From positions 2,728,001-2,792,000 of the forward strand of contig JAUDYN010000003.1 in the NCBI GenBank assembly GCA_030407005.1: DNA of 64,000 nt. Reading direction: 5' to 3'. The DNA comes from Desarmillaria ectypa (Eukaryota; Basidiomycota; Agaricomycetes; Agaricales; Physalacriaceae). A model generated the notes under the pieces. The model did no database searches, was not told the DNA's origin, and saw only the letters and a program-made list of their open reading frames with translations. The position numbers were made by a program, and so were the translations under genes. This document shows positions 47,004 through 60,181 of the stretch, piece after piece. The stretch's first letter is position 1; each line of letters begins with the position of its first letter.

Positions 47004-48814
47004 ATCTAGCTGATATCGATCTGTTACCGTGTAGTGCAAGATGATATACTATTACACAGATTAGGGTTAGTTACAATGTATATTGAATTTTGCCATCTCA
47101 GAGGAAGGCTGCTACAGATACGTTGACAGTGATTCTATTCAACATTCATGTACTCTTTCCTTTGTTGGCGATTCTTGCCGTTAAAGACCCTGGCGGCCGA
47201 AGATAGACAGTGCCTTCTAGCGGTTTTCTAGATACCTCTCTCGACGTTCAACATCCACCACCTGAAGTGTCTGTCGGCACCGTCTGGAATGATGCATTGC
47301 ATTACTTGGTGAACAGTAACAGCTGGTTTGCAGGACAATTCTCGCTTATGCTTCCCCTTGGTGTTATGGATTGTGTCTTGATTGCTATCCATCTGCTCAC
47401 CATGGTTAGACTCGTAATCATCTCTCTGGATCCTTGATGTTGCAAGCAAGAAAGACAATGTCATCGCAATAATTATATGCTTCCTTAAGTCCCGAAGCTT
47501 GATCCCTCCCGAATCAACCAGGGCATCGTCCGTGAAAGGACAGTTAGAGCCAGCAATCAAAACAAAGGCATATAATAGTAAGTACTACATTAATTCCTAA
47601 TACAATCAGCATGAATTGACTGGTTGGTTGGAAGATCTTACGGTATCATTTAAAGCTTCGCTTTCACCATTTCTTCAAGGTAAGGGGTCTTAAATTCCTC
47701 GTCTACCTCCTCTCCACGGTCCCAGTCGTAGCAAACAAAATTGGACCAAAGGCTATTAGAACCCTGCTAAACAATTCTCGCGAATCTGTCGTCTCTGCCT
47801 TGTAGGTTCGCCGGCTTGGGATGCCGGACGATGATGGATAAGGGAGAAGGCTGACGAGTTAAAGAACAGAGATCAAATTGGTAGAAGGAAACTTTTGAAG
47901 GTTGAAATCCAGTGAATTAACCGAAAGTTGCTTGCCCGGTAACGATGCCATGGTTATTGGTTAGGAGCTGTTAGGAGGGGAGTCGAGACAGAGGGTGCAA
48001 TACTTGTATATTGCAAGTTCCACCCTAGTGCATTAGACTGAAATTCTGCAGAGAAACATGCCCTCTTTAGATTCCCTCAGCTGTTTCTTGAACATGGTTG
48101 CGTTATAAATCCTTGTTGCATACACCTAACTAGTACGCGAAATTTGAGCAGAAACCGGTCGGTTTTCTGCTTCTCCCTTTGTGACAGAGGCGATGAAAAC
48201 TAAGTCCAACTGTTCAAGACGTCAGTGAACTAAGAAATCAACGAACAGAAGATACTGAAACTGTAGGACAGGATGCCTTAGGCGAAACTAGGAAGTGAAT
48301 TGTAGGTAGAAATTCATCGAAACTCGAGGCTAATGGAACAAGCCAGCGGGGGAGACTCTGACGGCATATCAGCCGTTATCGTATGCACAGAAATGCAAGT
48401 TTGCGTACGAATTTAATATGTACAACAAGCAAGCTCATGGTGCACGGAAGAGAAGTTGGTATAGGAGTCAGTTCGCGTCATCGATCAGAACTCGTCGAGG
48501 TCGTAGGCAACGCGGTGATACTGCCACTGATGGGTTCATAAAAGATATCTCCGCATTTCGCACGCCGTCAACGTTGGCTCCTGCCACCACGATCTTCCTA
48601 CCCCCTTCTGTCCACCGTTCTCGCTGCTCAGCGTCAGCTGACGCGTATCCTTACGCGTGTCTTGGGTCAATATTCATTTCTTGGCAAGTCTGATTCTATT
48701 GTACTAAACAATAAAGCTTGACTTTTGAATCGTCCAGCAGCTCTTTAGTGATACCAGTACCACCGTTATACCAATCTTTATTTTCCAACTAAACAATTGA
48801 TATTTCCATCTATC
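47004..48814. other. Intergenic region upstream of the F-box/WD40 gene
   Basis: No gene could be recognised. Open frames at 47228-47560 (minus) and 48418-48693 (plus) have no known motif and may be chance. The right end holds a cluster of palindromic CpG-rich sites, listed separately. Confidence 0.5.
48631..48658 (+). promoter_or_regulatory. Palindrome with two MCB-like ACGCGT sites
   Basis: GCGTCAGCTGACGC (48631-48644) is a perfect palindrome. It overlaps ACGCGT at 48641-48646, and a second ACGCGT is at 48653-48658. ACGCGT is the MluI cell-cycle box bound by MBF in fungi. The sites are about 160-180 bp upstream of the start codon at 48815. Confidence 0.45.
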
Positions 48815-51800
48815 ATGAACTACAATACATCGACGACGGCTCACTCACCCCAAAAACCACCTAGTGTGGCAGCACCCAGGACGGCCAAGCGATCTTCCAT
48901 TCCTTCATTATCGTCTCATTCTGCCATTAAGGACAGACGCACATCAGCACCTCCTGGAGAGAACATTATCAGAGTATTGGCGTCACCACCATCCATCGCT
49001 GCTACGCCGATATCGCCTACCCCCAACAGCGGACGCGTGTCGACAGGTGGAGGCATACCACGACCTAGAACCGTCCCATCTATTGTTTCGAAGAAACGTT
49101 CCTTGGTTAGGACAATTTACGCTCCTTCAAACGCATCTCCCCAAGCGCGCGCTGCAAACGAGAATTCAACTTCGACAACTACCCCACCACGTGCCCAGCT
49201 CAGCCCATTGACCACACCACCTTCACGCACACACAAAACACCCTCATTCTACTCGGAACAGAGCCTTTCGCCTTCCAGCCATATTGCTTCACCTACACCC
49301 AAAACGACACCTTCAAGATCTCTTATAGATAGGCCCCCTTCGACTCCCAAGGCTACCCCACCGCGTTCTATGCTCGGACACAGTCCGTTATCCAAAAACG
49401 GTACCCCCAATTCCACAAACCGTTCTTCCACCGTACTTTCCACGCCGATTCTAGAGCAGCCAAGGCTATTATCCCAATCTGCTGCTCTGCTCTCACTCAC
49501 TGAAAATAGTACCAACTACGGAAGCCCCGAAAACCACTTCTTTTCCGCCTCGGCTGTGATTCCTTCTGTCTGGGCTACCGACGATGATAATATGACTCTG
49601 GACATGATCACAGAAGACGGAGACGAGCACGAAGGTGATGAGGAGCTTGCAGGTCTCTTGAGCCAGATTTCGACTCTCCATTCGCGCAAGATCACATCAT
49701 ATAAGAGATTGCTGGAGCGCACGCAGCTTTCGTCAGCAGCTCAATTACATGCACTGCAGGCGGAGATACAGGTTCTCAAGGAGCAGTTACAGAATGGAAA
49801 TGGGCATGCCTACAATCCAGCGCCCATGGTATCTGGCGAAGGCTTATGTCGACAATGCCGGAAGAAAAAAGGGTACTGGGACGGATACAGAGGGGTCAAA
49901 GATAATGAGGACGACGAAGGAGTTGATGATGATCTTGCCGTCATTTTGAAAGGGAAGGGGAAGTCCAATTTCGACGAGAATGCGGTGCGGAGGATAGTAC
50001 GACGCATGGGACGGGATGCCAGAGGTCGATTGTATGTGTCCTCGTTCTCGTCGCTATACATTTACCCTAACGATCTGTTAGAATTGGTATCATATTAGAA
50101 GCGTGTCACCCTGGCGATATCCCGCTTCAGATTCTTCTCCTTCAACGCTACTTAAAATCCACATATGATATCCTTGGGAACTTCTCCCCAGAATTGTCTC
50201 TCCGGATTCTGAAGGAGTTTAGCGTATCACAGTTGCTTGGACTGGCGACAGTCTCCAAGAAGTGGTACGCGACGGTACATCATGCATCTGTGTGGAGATA
50301 CCACTGTCTCCGAGTAACGGTAAACGATCCTGTCCCGCTTAAATGGCCTGACGATGATGCGGGATGGTTCCCGCTCTATCGCTCACTCCACCACCTCCAC
50401 TCTAACCTTGCCAATGCACTTCCTCAATCTATCCTGTTTTTGAATGGGCACACTAACTTTGTGACGACCCTCATATTGAAGGGGAGGCGACTGGTTAGTG
50501 GGAGTTATGATGAGACGATTCGGTTTTGGGAGTTGCCGGAGAGAGGTGTTGGGGTGGGAATGAATGCGGCTGCCATCAGTGTGTCTGGCGGGAGTCAAGT
50601 GGATGTAGCTGGTAAGTTTACTGAATTGGATATGATGGTATTACGGACTAATGGTTCACCTCAGGCCTCGCCCAGTGTAAAAAGGTACTGAGAGTTGGAA
50701 AAGTTGTTAGTTGTATCGACTGGCTAATCGAAGAAGGCAAGCACCTTGGTTTTCTTTGCCCCTGATCGCCTAACATGTACCAGAGGTGTTTGTGGTCGGA
50801 TTCCATGATGTTGGGTAAGTCTCAGACGGATCGAGACCGATCCATATTGACTGCATCCACCGTTAGACGCGTTCATCTCTTCTCTTCCTTGACATACACA
50901 CCTCTTCAACAACTTGCTGGACATCTAAATGGTATCCGTGCCGTGGCGCTGAGTTCCAGAAATCTGGTCTCTGCAGGTAAGGTGGCTACTAGCGACTGAA
51001 ATGTTTTATTGTTGATATTTTCACAAAGGTGCCGATAAGGCACTTGTTTGTTGGGATTGGCGTGCTGGGACGAAAATTGTTCGCTTCGGGCAGCAGACTA
51101 CGATTAATATCGGCGTCCAGATCATCGCTGGCTCGACGAGTAATGAGGGTGAGCGGGTTGTCAGCGTCACCATTGACGGAGTTGTACGGGTATTCAGTAT
51201 TCGTAAGTGCTATCGACATCCTTCGTTTGGTTGGCAACTTAAAAGCTTCCCAGAGCGGAGAGAGATGATGTCGCAATTCAAGTTATCTGATCTCGGTGGT
51301 ACTGATCCTGTACTGAACGCAAAACTGCATAATGTCGGCGCCGCCCCTAACAACATGTTACAGTACGTACATGAACGTATGAGATTTATGGTCGCAGAGC
51401 TGATTTCACCGTTGTAGATGGTTCGCCGCCAAAGGCACGCAGATGACCGTATGTTTCATTTCGTGTCTGTTTAGCGTAATTGCTCATGAAATCTTGTAGT
51501 GTGCCACCAAGTCGATTATCATGCATCTCCAATGGCAAGAGGAATCTGAAGAAGCTACTACGAAACCTACACCCACGTCTAGCAAATTAATGGAACCGCC
51601 TTCTCCAAAGGTCACTTCTCCGACATTGTTGTCTGCAAGCCTGAGTACAGTTCCGGCTGTTCCTCGTACTCGTACAGTTTCATCCCTGGCTCGTTCCACA
51701 TCATCTGTCATATCCAATTCACAGTCCTCTCGGCGCCCATCTCTGATAGCCAGCATTTCGAGTGCTTCGACTGCTAAAAGCAGATTAAGTATGAGCTCTA

Positions 51801-52582
51801 CCACGCGGGCTAGGACACCTAGTACATCTATTAGCTCCACGTCGACAATGACTGGGACACCAGCAGGGCTGTTCCCCATCAGATTCGGAAGAGCGGCGAT
51901 ATTAACTGCGCCGCCGAAATTGGTCGCGATGGTGGAGACGCCCGATGTAGCCATGGGAGCGGTAGATCCAAGGAAAAAGAGAGTTGTAACTGCTACGAGA
52001 TTCAGTTCTCGGGCGGGGGCCGACAGGAGGGTAAGCAAGCGCCTTGTTTCTAACATTCTCTCTGTTGACACGTATTCTGGCCAGATGTTCATGTCTATTC
52101 ATGAGGATAAGGAGCAGCCCCATGCCGGAAACGACTCTTTGGAAGCAGATGCGGACCTGGATTTAGCCCTAGGGATTACATCGAGGAATACTTCGCCTTC
52201 AGTGGATATAGATACCACAGTCATTCCTGTTACGGGCGCGTGGGCTGCTTTGGCTAATGCTGACAGCACGACTGGTTCTGGGGTGAAGGGCTTGATTGGA
52301 CCTCTGCCTCCTAAATTCCAAGGATTGGCAACGCCTGACAAAAATCCAATGTCAATGCAGTTGAGCCATGAAGAGGTTGTGATAGGGTGTGCAGATGGAA
52401 CTATATAGTATGTTACCTCCTCTGGTTTTTGTGACACCACTGAGTCGACCTTTAATAGTGTCATGAATTTCGTTGGTTATGAATATCAGAAGCCTAGGCA
52501 GCGGGCAGAGGCTGTCGAGGCATCTTTTGACGATGTCGATGACGAGACCATCAGTAAATCAGACCAAAGCTCTGGCATCTAA
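48815..52582 (+). CDS. F-box and WD40 repeat protein (SCF substrate adaptor type)
   Basis: The start at 48815 gives [11 protein letters not shown]. The first exon (to 50031) encodes about 400 residues rich in Ser, Pro and Thr, a coiled coil ([21 protein letters not shown]...), and [10 protein letters not shown] 50-bp intron with acceptor at 50081 restores frame into [15 protein letters not shown] and then an F-box ([25 protein letters not shown]...ASVWRYHC). WD40 repeats follow: [51 protein letters not shown] and [15 protein letters not shown] long Ser/Thr-rich insert (51520-52020) precedes a last blade ([21 protein letters not shown]). The family architecture suggests substrate choice by an SCF ubiquitin ligase; the target is unknown. 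Repeat introns were only partly resolved. Confidence 0.8.
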
Positions 52583-53958
52583 GAGCGCATGGTGGAACCT
52601 TTCTGTGTTTTCAGCATTTTATGGAAATTTACATACATTACTTGTCTAATGGATGTTTGAACATCTATGATTTGTCGCAGTTATACTAGAGCTTACTCAA
52701 AGCAACGACCCTTCAATGCGAAGCGGCATTCGCGAGGCAGATAATGTCACGATCACGAGGGCTACGCCGCCGATGCCATAGAATGCCACTCGGCGTCCGC
52801 CGCAGTGCACGCTTGTATGCTGACCCCCGAGTTAACTTGGAGGTTGGAATAATCATTGCAAGTCTGACCTTGATGTTAGATTCTGTTATTCTTTTCCCTC
52901 TAAACATACCATTGCCAAATTGATATCTACCTGTGGCCACCTCTCAGTGATTTAGTGCCCCCGGCCGGAGTCTTCGCCCGTCTCTCTCTGTCATCAGACC
53001 ATGCTAAAGCAGACTGGAACCCGGATGATTACTGCTGTAGATTCTATCAGGCCTGGCCTCTGTTCACTGCACTACAAAATCTGGTGACACTCTCCAATGT
53101 CTCTATGCCGGCGCGCTATTAGAATAACGACGATTCAGAATCACTAAGGATCTCCTATATATCCACGGGTGCTGGTGGCAACATATCCGCTTATCAAGCC
53201 CTAGATTTATAAAGACCAGTATCAAAACCTCCTACGACCGATCTCCCCGATGACTTCTACCCCCCACCCATGAGCTTATCGACAAGCTTCACATCGTCAA
53301 GCATCCCGAGGGCGGTGAGCTTCTATTCTCTAGACCTAGCCGGTTTGACTGGATATCAAACTTTGGCAATGGTAGGCCAAGATGGATCAGCAGGAAGGCA
53401 ACGTACCGCCTCCGTTCGCCGAAGACGTCGAAGATGAGGAAAAGACCAGAGTGGGTTGTTTGATTACGGAGGTGGGTTTGTCAAGAAATGCCACTCGACG
53501 CGCTCGCATTGACATCAACAGGTTGTAGTTCGCAGATTTCACCGGGATGATCGCAAATTTCTGACCATGTACGGCCTCATGGATTTGTTCAAGGGTCTCA
53601 ACGTGGATGAGGAGCTTATGAGCCGTTTGGCGGGGTCTGTTACAAAGGCATGAAGAATATAACCATTTTTGATTTTACCCATCAACTTTTTACATACACT
53701 TCATATGTTACAGTCCATAAAATCCTATCAGCACGTTTTGACTTGTTCCGACTTGGGCAGCATCTTCAGCTTCGTATGTAGAGCAAAAGCTCGGGATTAC
53801 ATATACTACCGAATCCAAATCGAATCATCATATATATTCTGCAATAAATCTTTGTACAAAGTCACAAAAATTACATCATAATAGTACAAGAATCCTCCAA
53901 AGGATCCCAAGCAATCGGTCCGGTTGTTCTACTTGCAGTAAAGCTACTTTCTTGAGCT
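52583..53958. other. Intergenic region with a gene relic
   Basis: Downstream of the F-box gene and of the convergent NBR1-like gene. Apart from the relic at 53252-53653 nothing was recognised; the minus-strand frame at 52713-52940 has no family motif. Confidence 0.5.
53252..53653 (+). pseudogene. Cupin_5 (DUF985)-like gene fragment
   Basis: An exon-like stretch at 53252-53313 encodes, after a frame break in a C-rich run, ELIDKLHIVKHPEGG. This resembles the start of cupin_5 proteins (..HPEGGYF). Next comes an intron-like GTGAGC...AAG and MDQQEGNVPPPFAED, similar to the following family segment. A second intron-like gap leads to FHRDDRKFLTMYGLMDLFKGL and TGA (53651-53653), which I do not recognise. 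The missing middle and the frame break suggest a decayed remnant; a small novel gene starting at 53381 is the alternative. Confidence 0.35.
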
Positions 53959-56900
53959 TTAAGCATCATCGTCCGATGAAGAATTCTCATCGTACAACAC
54001 CACATAGTCCAGAGCATTCGCTCTCGGCGGGACAGCAGTGCGTTGACTATCCGCAGTTGAGGCGTTCATCCGGCTATCTTCCCAAAGTTCCTCATCAGAC
54101 GAATCCGACGAAGGGGCGCTGACCAACGACGCGCCAGAGAAGGTTTCCTCGGACCCGGCAATAGAGACAACATCCACAGAGGACGGTGCGGTCACCGGAG
54201 AAGCAGGATTTGAGTTCGAAAGACTCAGTCGCTCGAGATGTTGTTGGGTGACTTCCAGTGGTTGCAGGCTCTCGGGTACGTTAGGCATAACAATCACAGA
54301 CGAGGATGTCATCGAAGAGGATGTTTCAGATGTCACATTTATATCCGTCTGTTGACGATGAGGCTCTACGACAACAACACTGGATAAGGAACATTAATAA
54401 TTGTAATGATCAGAACATGTTGTAAAACTTACTCGATCCAAATGCTATCGCCGAACAATTGGCCAGTTGAGCCATTCTTCAAGCGCCAGTAGCCAATGTA
54501 TCTTCCAGGACCTTCAGGAGCCTGTAAAACCATTGGGTCAGCCACTGTTGATTCTGTTTCTTTCAAATGTACCTTTAATTCCCCGGTCCAGACATCAACC
54601 TCATCACCAGCACTCACAGGCCCAACAGGCATGACATACGTTCCCGAGTCACGGATAAACGACTCTCCCGCCACGAACACCAGTTGTGTGCTTTCTTCCC
54701 AATCATTCAAACCGCTGTTCTTCATGCGCCAGCACTTCATAAACTCGGCGCCAGGGGGAAAGACTTGACCATCCGGTGCGGTAACGTCTCCGATCAAGTC
54801 AGCTTTGACCTCAACAATAGCCGGTAGGTTGTCATCAGAGAACACGCTGAAACTCTTCTCCTTGTCGTCGGCGGCCACAGTTTCAGACGTCAGAGATTCC
54901 TGAGATGAGATGAGTAAGTCCGGAATACTGAGGTGCCGAGTAGGTGGCGGTAGAGGAGGAAGTGAAGGAGAATCGTCCTGTACAGGCTTTGCCGCTTGAG
55001 GCACAGGCGGTTTAGCCTCTACAACATCAACGTTAGGAATGTTTGAGGGATGATTAAGAGGTGTCATAAAAGTCTCCGGCATTGGGCTAATTGGCGAGGC
55101 AGGTTCCATCAGATGGATCAGTTCGGGGAACGACAATGGCGGGTACGGCTGGGAGGCTTTATTCGACTTGGTAGAGGGCTCCCTGGCCAGCGGAATCGTG
55201 TAGTGAGCGTCGTCAGGGACACGGGTCTGTCCATAAGATGCGTAGTCATCACCGTCGATGTAGAACCTGTGTCGGAATTGCTCAAAAAGGGAGGGTAAGT
55301 GGGAGGAGCTGTTAGGAGTAACATCAGGATATTGCACGGAACGAACTTCACCACCAGTTGCCGAGATGGCTGAGGAACCCGCTGTAGACTGGAAAGGAGA
55401 AGAAGGAATGGGGGTGTGAGCTAAACTAGGAAAGGAAACTACAGTTGTATCCGGAAGGAGAAGTCTCTCATTGAAAGCTGGGTGGTAAGGCGGGGATGGC
55501 GACCTGGTCATGTATGTGGGATTGTAGCCCGGCGTCATGAAAGGAGACCGTTCTACTGGGGTGATGCAGGGAGGAATATACGCAGACGCCGCAGGAGAAA
55601 GGAAGGGAGAATTAGCTTCGGGAAGAGGAGACGGTAAATCAGCGACAGGAATAGGGATAGATGTAGGAGGCATAAGAGGGGACATGGGAGTAAATGTCGG
55701 GAGTGCACCAGGAATTGTCATAGGGGGGGAAGGTAGAGGAGAAGGAGTCCTCAACGCGAATGGAAAACCCCCAGCGCAAGGAGGCGCTTTTTCCCAAGAC
55801 GGATTCCGAAGGACACCACGGTCATAAGAGTGGGAGCGGGAACGCGACCGAGTCACATAAGACAAGGGAGTACTCAACCTGAGGGGAGAGCGACCTCGGC
55901 CTGCATCGACATCAATCAACGTGGTTTGGCCGACGCGGTAAACTGTGGGAATGACTGTATCTGCAGACTTCATCTTCAAAAGAGGATGATTGGGAGGATG
56001 GACAGAGATCGGCATAGCTTCACAGCGTTCGCAAAGGTCAAAATCAGGACATTCATGGTGCATGCACTATGAACTATGAGGAAATGTACGACGGCTATCA
56101 TTGAATGGCGGACTGACTTTGTATCGTACGCCATAGATGCTTTTGTTACAAGCATTGCAAACTGCCATATGCATGGCACCTATAGGCCCATTGGAACACT
56201 GCGGCGTTGGTTAGACGTTGAAGACGGTATGAGCAAGTGATACCAAAACGTACCAAGTAATCAGCGGGGTTGGGAATCTTGACGAATGTATGATGAGGGT
56301 GCTGTTCCTTGGTAATACTGCAGAGATTACGTTAGCACCGAAACCGACATATGAGCAGAAGAACATACGCGTAACACGAGTCGCAGGTGTCGAAGTCCGG
56401 GCAATTAACACATTTCTGGGACGAAACAATGAAGATATGAAAGGCCCTTCTTGAATAAGAAGTACTCACATAACGATCACCTCGAATGCGAGAGTCACAG
56501 AGATCACAAGTCGCACCATGAACAGCAGGAGTGACGGCTGGCGTGGGAACTTGCGGCGCGGGTGCCGGTGCCGGTGGCGCAGCACTTCCAACACGAGAAA
56601 TGATGACGCGGCCTGGTTCAGTGACCTCCCAGAACTCGTGGAAGGGGTCATGTCGCTCAGCACCACCCGTAGTGATACATTTAGTGCATAGGTCATAATC
56701 TGAAGAATTGTTAGGCATGTAAATAAAAGTATGGGAAGATGCATACCAGAGCAGTCCAAGCACTTGTGCCTAATTCCTTCAATCTGCTTCGAGCAATAGT
56801 CACACATGACATCGTAATGGATGACTGGTGGTGCAGGGGGTATCCCTACCAGTTTCGGGGTCTCTACACGAGGCCCTGGGGTAAGGCTGGGTTGGACAGT

Positions 56901-58179
56901 TGCAGGAGTCTCGGGAACCATGGGAGGGATAAACGGCGTCACGGGAGTCATGTTATTGAAGGTGTAGAAGGGCTGCATTGGCTGCGCAAAAGGATTGGGA
57001 ATTCCTGGAAGTGGTGGAGGCGGCGGCGGAAGCGGTGGGAACAACATCGGTGCGAAGGGTTGCATGGGTGGAATGGGATCAAGCAGATCAAACGTCTGCC
57101 AATCTTTGGGACATCCGGCACAGCGTTCCAGCTTGTATAGGTGGTGACCAAGGCTTTCTACGCAAGGACTCTCAAGCAGAGTGGAATGGGGATGCTGGTA
57201 GCATTCGTTGCACTAGAAAAAAATACGGTGAACTGACATAACACGAGGCAATGGCATACGTACTACAATACGGGCACACTTTTGACAGAACTGCCACGGC
57301 CCTTGGAAGAGCTTGAAGCACTTGGCACATGTATGGTACATGCAAGGCATCGGTGGAACGAAAGGCTTTCCAAAGACGCTCTGAGGTAGCTGAGAAGACA
57401 TGTTCTGATCTAAAAAGTTATGGCCAAAGGTTCCGATGAGGATGTGGTCAAGGTCCCTCTTAAAAGTATCCATGAGGAAGCGAATGTCATCCTTTGCCTG
57501 AGCGACGGCGCAGCACGAAGTTTTCTTCTGTGACGGAGTGGCCCACTGCGACTGATGCCGTGACTGCGGAGAGGGAGATCGAGTCGGGAATGGCTGTGGC
57601 GGGACGGCAAACTGATCTACATCCATTGGAGCCAGCGTCTGAGGTCTGGCCGGCGAGGAGAAGAGGATCGGCGGCGGGGGAATGCCGGCAAAGTTGGGTG
57701 GAGGCTGTGCTGGAGGCAATGACGAAGAGAGTGGGTCAAGAGGACGGTGGGGTCTGGGCGAGGAATCTTCCCAGTCGGGTCTATTCCAACGAATCTGCCC
57801 CCAGTCTCCAGTAAATGGCTGCTTGTGTGGCGACTCATCGAACACGCTAAACTTGAGCATCGGACTAGACCATGTTCCCACTAGACTGGGATTTGAAATG
57901 GCCACCTTGTACTCGTCGGCACTGTGCACCTCCCGGGCGACCAGAATGCGAGACGCTGAGGAATTGGGCGAGAAGAGAAGCTTTGAAAGAAAGTAACTAT
58001 GACTGAGATGGGGAAAGACACGGTAGAGCTGTCGAGACAAGATAAGCGCCACCGACGAGCTTGCGTGGACGAAGACTGCTCACCTGATTATACAGTTGAA
58101 TGAAGGAAGGGAAGGCATATGTATCAGTAAAGGTAAATTTACGAGTTTCCCCGCGGTAGGTTGCTTTGACGGTGAACAT
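53959..58179 (-). CDS. NBR1-like selective autophagy receptor (PB1, ZZ fingers, NBR1/FW domain)
   Basis: NBR1-type receptors carry ubiquitinated or vacuolar cargo to autophagosomes by binding Atg8. From the start at 58179 a PB1-type domain begins MFTVKATYRGETRKFTF. After a Pro-rich linker comes a Cys-rich segment (CMYHTCAKCFKLF...CQKCARIV). Then there are three ZZ zinc fingers: CDYCSKQIEGIRHKCLDC, CDLCDSRIRGDRYVCVNC and CNACNKSIYGVRYKCMHHEC. A long Pro/Ser region follows, then the NBR1 (FW) domain near 54430-54790 (FPPGAEFMKCWRMKNSG, GYWRLKNGSTGQLFGDSIW). The last exon (53959-54379) is acidic and ends LDYVVLYDENSSSDDDA, with YVVL as a likely Atg8-interacting motif. Several short introns split the fingers. 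The gene appears complete. Confidence 0.9.
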
Positions 58180-60181
58180 ATTGGTTGGCTAGTAGTGAAT
58201 AGTAGGCAACCAAGACGATGATAGGGACCCCGCAGCCGAATGACTAGTTATACTCATCGGCTCCGCACGTGCCTCACCGTCCGGCCGACACTCCGCCGCA
58301 CTCCTTTTTAGGTCCCCCTCCTCTATTATGACGTCCTCATGACGATTCATTTATATATGCTCACAATCCACAGACTATTCTAGGTAATTGACGCGAACGT
58401 TTCTTCTTCGGACGCAATAGTAATGTTTTCTTGCGACTGACACGATTTCATGGTTATCCCTTCACCCCCTGATCTTTGACACCGATCACCAATACACGGC
58501 ACCGCGATAGCTTCACATGAAATCGGCTGTACAGTGACTTAGTCAGATGTTGCGGCGTCTACCCATCAAGAGCAATGCATTAAATAAACTTCCGGAGTGT
58601 ATCAGAACATACGCACAAGTGCACAGAAAAGCATGTATGAGAACCTCAAAGCACCAAGAATCAAAGGCATATTACGAACAGAGGACTAGACCCTACATAG
58701 TCTCTTTACCTCTTCAATGCATTTAACCGCCATCATAAACCTTCCGACTACGTCGGACCACCCCGAAATCGAGTCGGCCATCAAAAAGATAGATTGTAGT
58801 TGTAGTTGGACACAGGAATATCCATCTAGACTGTGTCTAACGTTATAATAAACAGTTTGACAATGATCGCCAGCGCTTAATGCTACACCAGGGGTACTCG
58901 AACCGCATGTAAATGATTAGACAACAAAGTATACGCGCTCAACGCCGTCCTATAAGCTGTTACAGGCGCTTGAAGTATAACGACCGGCATATCTCTCTCC
59001 CAAATAGTCTGAATTCATTCAAGTACAAGAAAATTCAACCCCCATATCAAGATCGAAGACTGAATATCGCTAGCACCACTCGTCCCCCAATATCAGACTC
59101 GGTAACCTCGCTGCCGAGTTTATCAACTTCTGACCCCTCCAGCGCCGATGATACTAACTGAATCATTTCAGGTCATAGAACGATGCGAAAGACAAATCAT
59201 AGACGTAAGATAAGTATTCTGTGCTCATACACGAGGTACGGAGGGTAGCATGCTCTGTTGGCATCGTAGGCGCTTCGAACACATCCTCTTCCAATCAGTA
59301 GAGGCCCAATCATAGCCCAGTTTATCCTTTTTTCACTTCCTACAAAGCTAAGACCGAAATCCATCAAAGATCAGAGGAAACGCGTCCCCCCAAGTTCCAA
59401 CCTAATATACCAAACTTATCCGACCACGTCGAACGACCCTGAATCACACTGGCTATGAAGATAGGCGCCTATAATTGTATTCGAGAGTAACACGGCCAAA
59501 TAAAGCAGCAATTCAGCGTCGAAGGGCAGTTGTCGAGCCGCCGTTCCTCACTTCGCGCTCGAAATGACGTCATCGGGCGTTTATTTCCTCTTTCGGCCTC
59601 CGAAGATAAGAAAGCGCCACGCTCAGGCCTTCCTGTTTATCAGGATTTGCGCACTATTACATAAATAGTATGTATGAGGCATCAAAATTTTTTTTGAAAA
59701 CGTGTGGAAAGCGCTGAGCACAGAACTCGTTACAAAGCATCCAAAACGCGCGGCGGCCTTGACAGCGAGTCAAGTCAAGAATGTCATTACCCCCGAATTT
59801 TTTTTTACACTACGACAAGTGTGGCGTTTATCGTAAGTACTATGAGGGAACAAAAAAAAACTGTCGCGAAACCGGGATACATACCCTTATGCATGCTTTA
59901 TGTATAGGAGTGTGGGATATTGGTGCAGCGTAGTACGTTATTTGGGTTTGTGTCATTGATATTGAGAGGGTCTGTAGCAGGAGTTGTAGAAGGCAAAAAT
60001 AACACTATTGTTGGCATGCACGGACTGTTTCCTCACGTAAATTGTTGCATGAAACCACCGAAGAACGGCACCTTGATGAGAATCTACCCCCTAGAATTGG
60101 ACTTTCCAGCGAGAAAGCAAAGGACGGATTTAGGGCTAGCGTGAACCGGGGGAGTAATCGATACATATCAAAGGCTGTTAA
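58180..60181. other. Two-kilobase intergenic region between divergent genes
   Basis: No gene is recognised. A CRE-type palindrome, TGACGTCA, is at 59565-59572. Two diverged copies of a ~70-bp sequence seem present near 58738 and 59408 (both CCGAC.ACGTCG..., then GGC.AT...ATTGTA). Open frames at 58913-59161 and 59704-60144 show no motif. Confidence 0.45.

Noticed and set aside
47228..47560. Minus-strand open frame as a gene
   Set aside because: No family motif, no splice partners, and overlapping an equally open plus-strand frame; treated as chance.
52713..52940. Minus-strand open frame downstream of the F-box gene
   Set aside because: Arg-rich composition without recognisable domain or flanking exons; likely chance.
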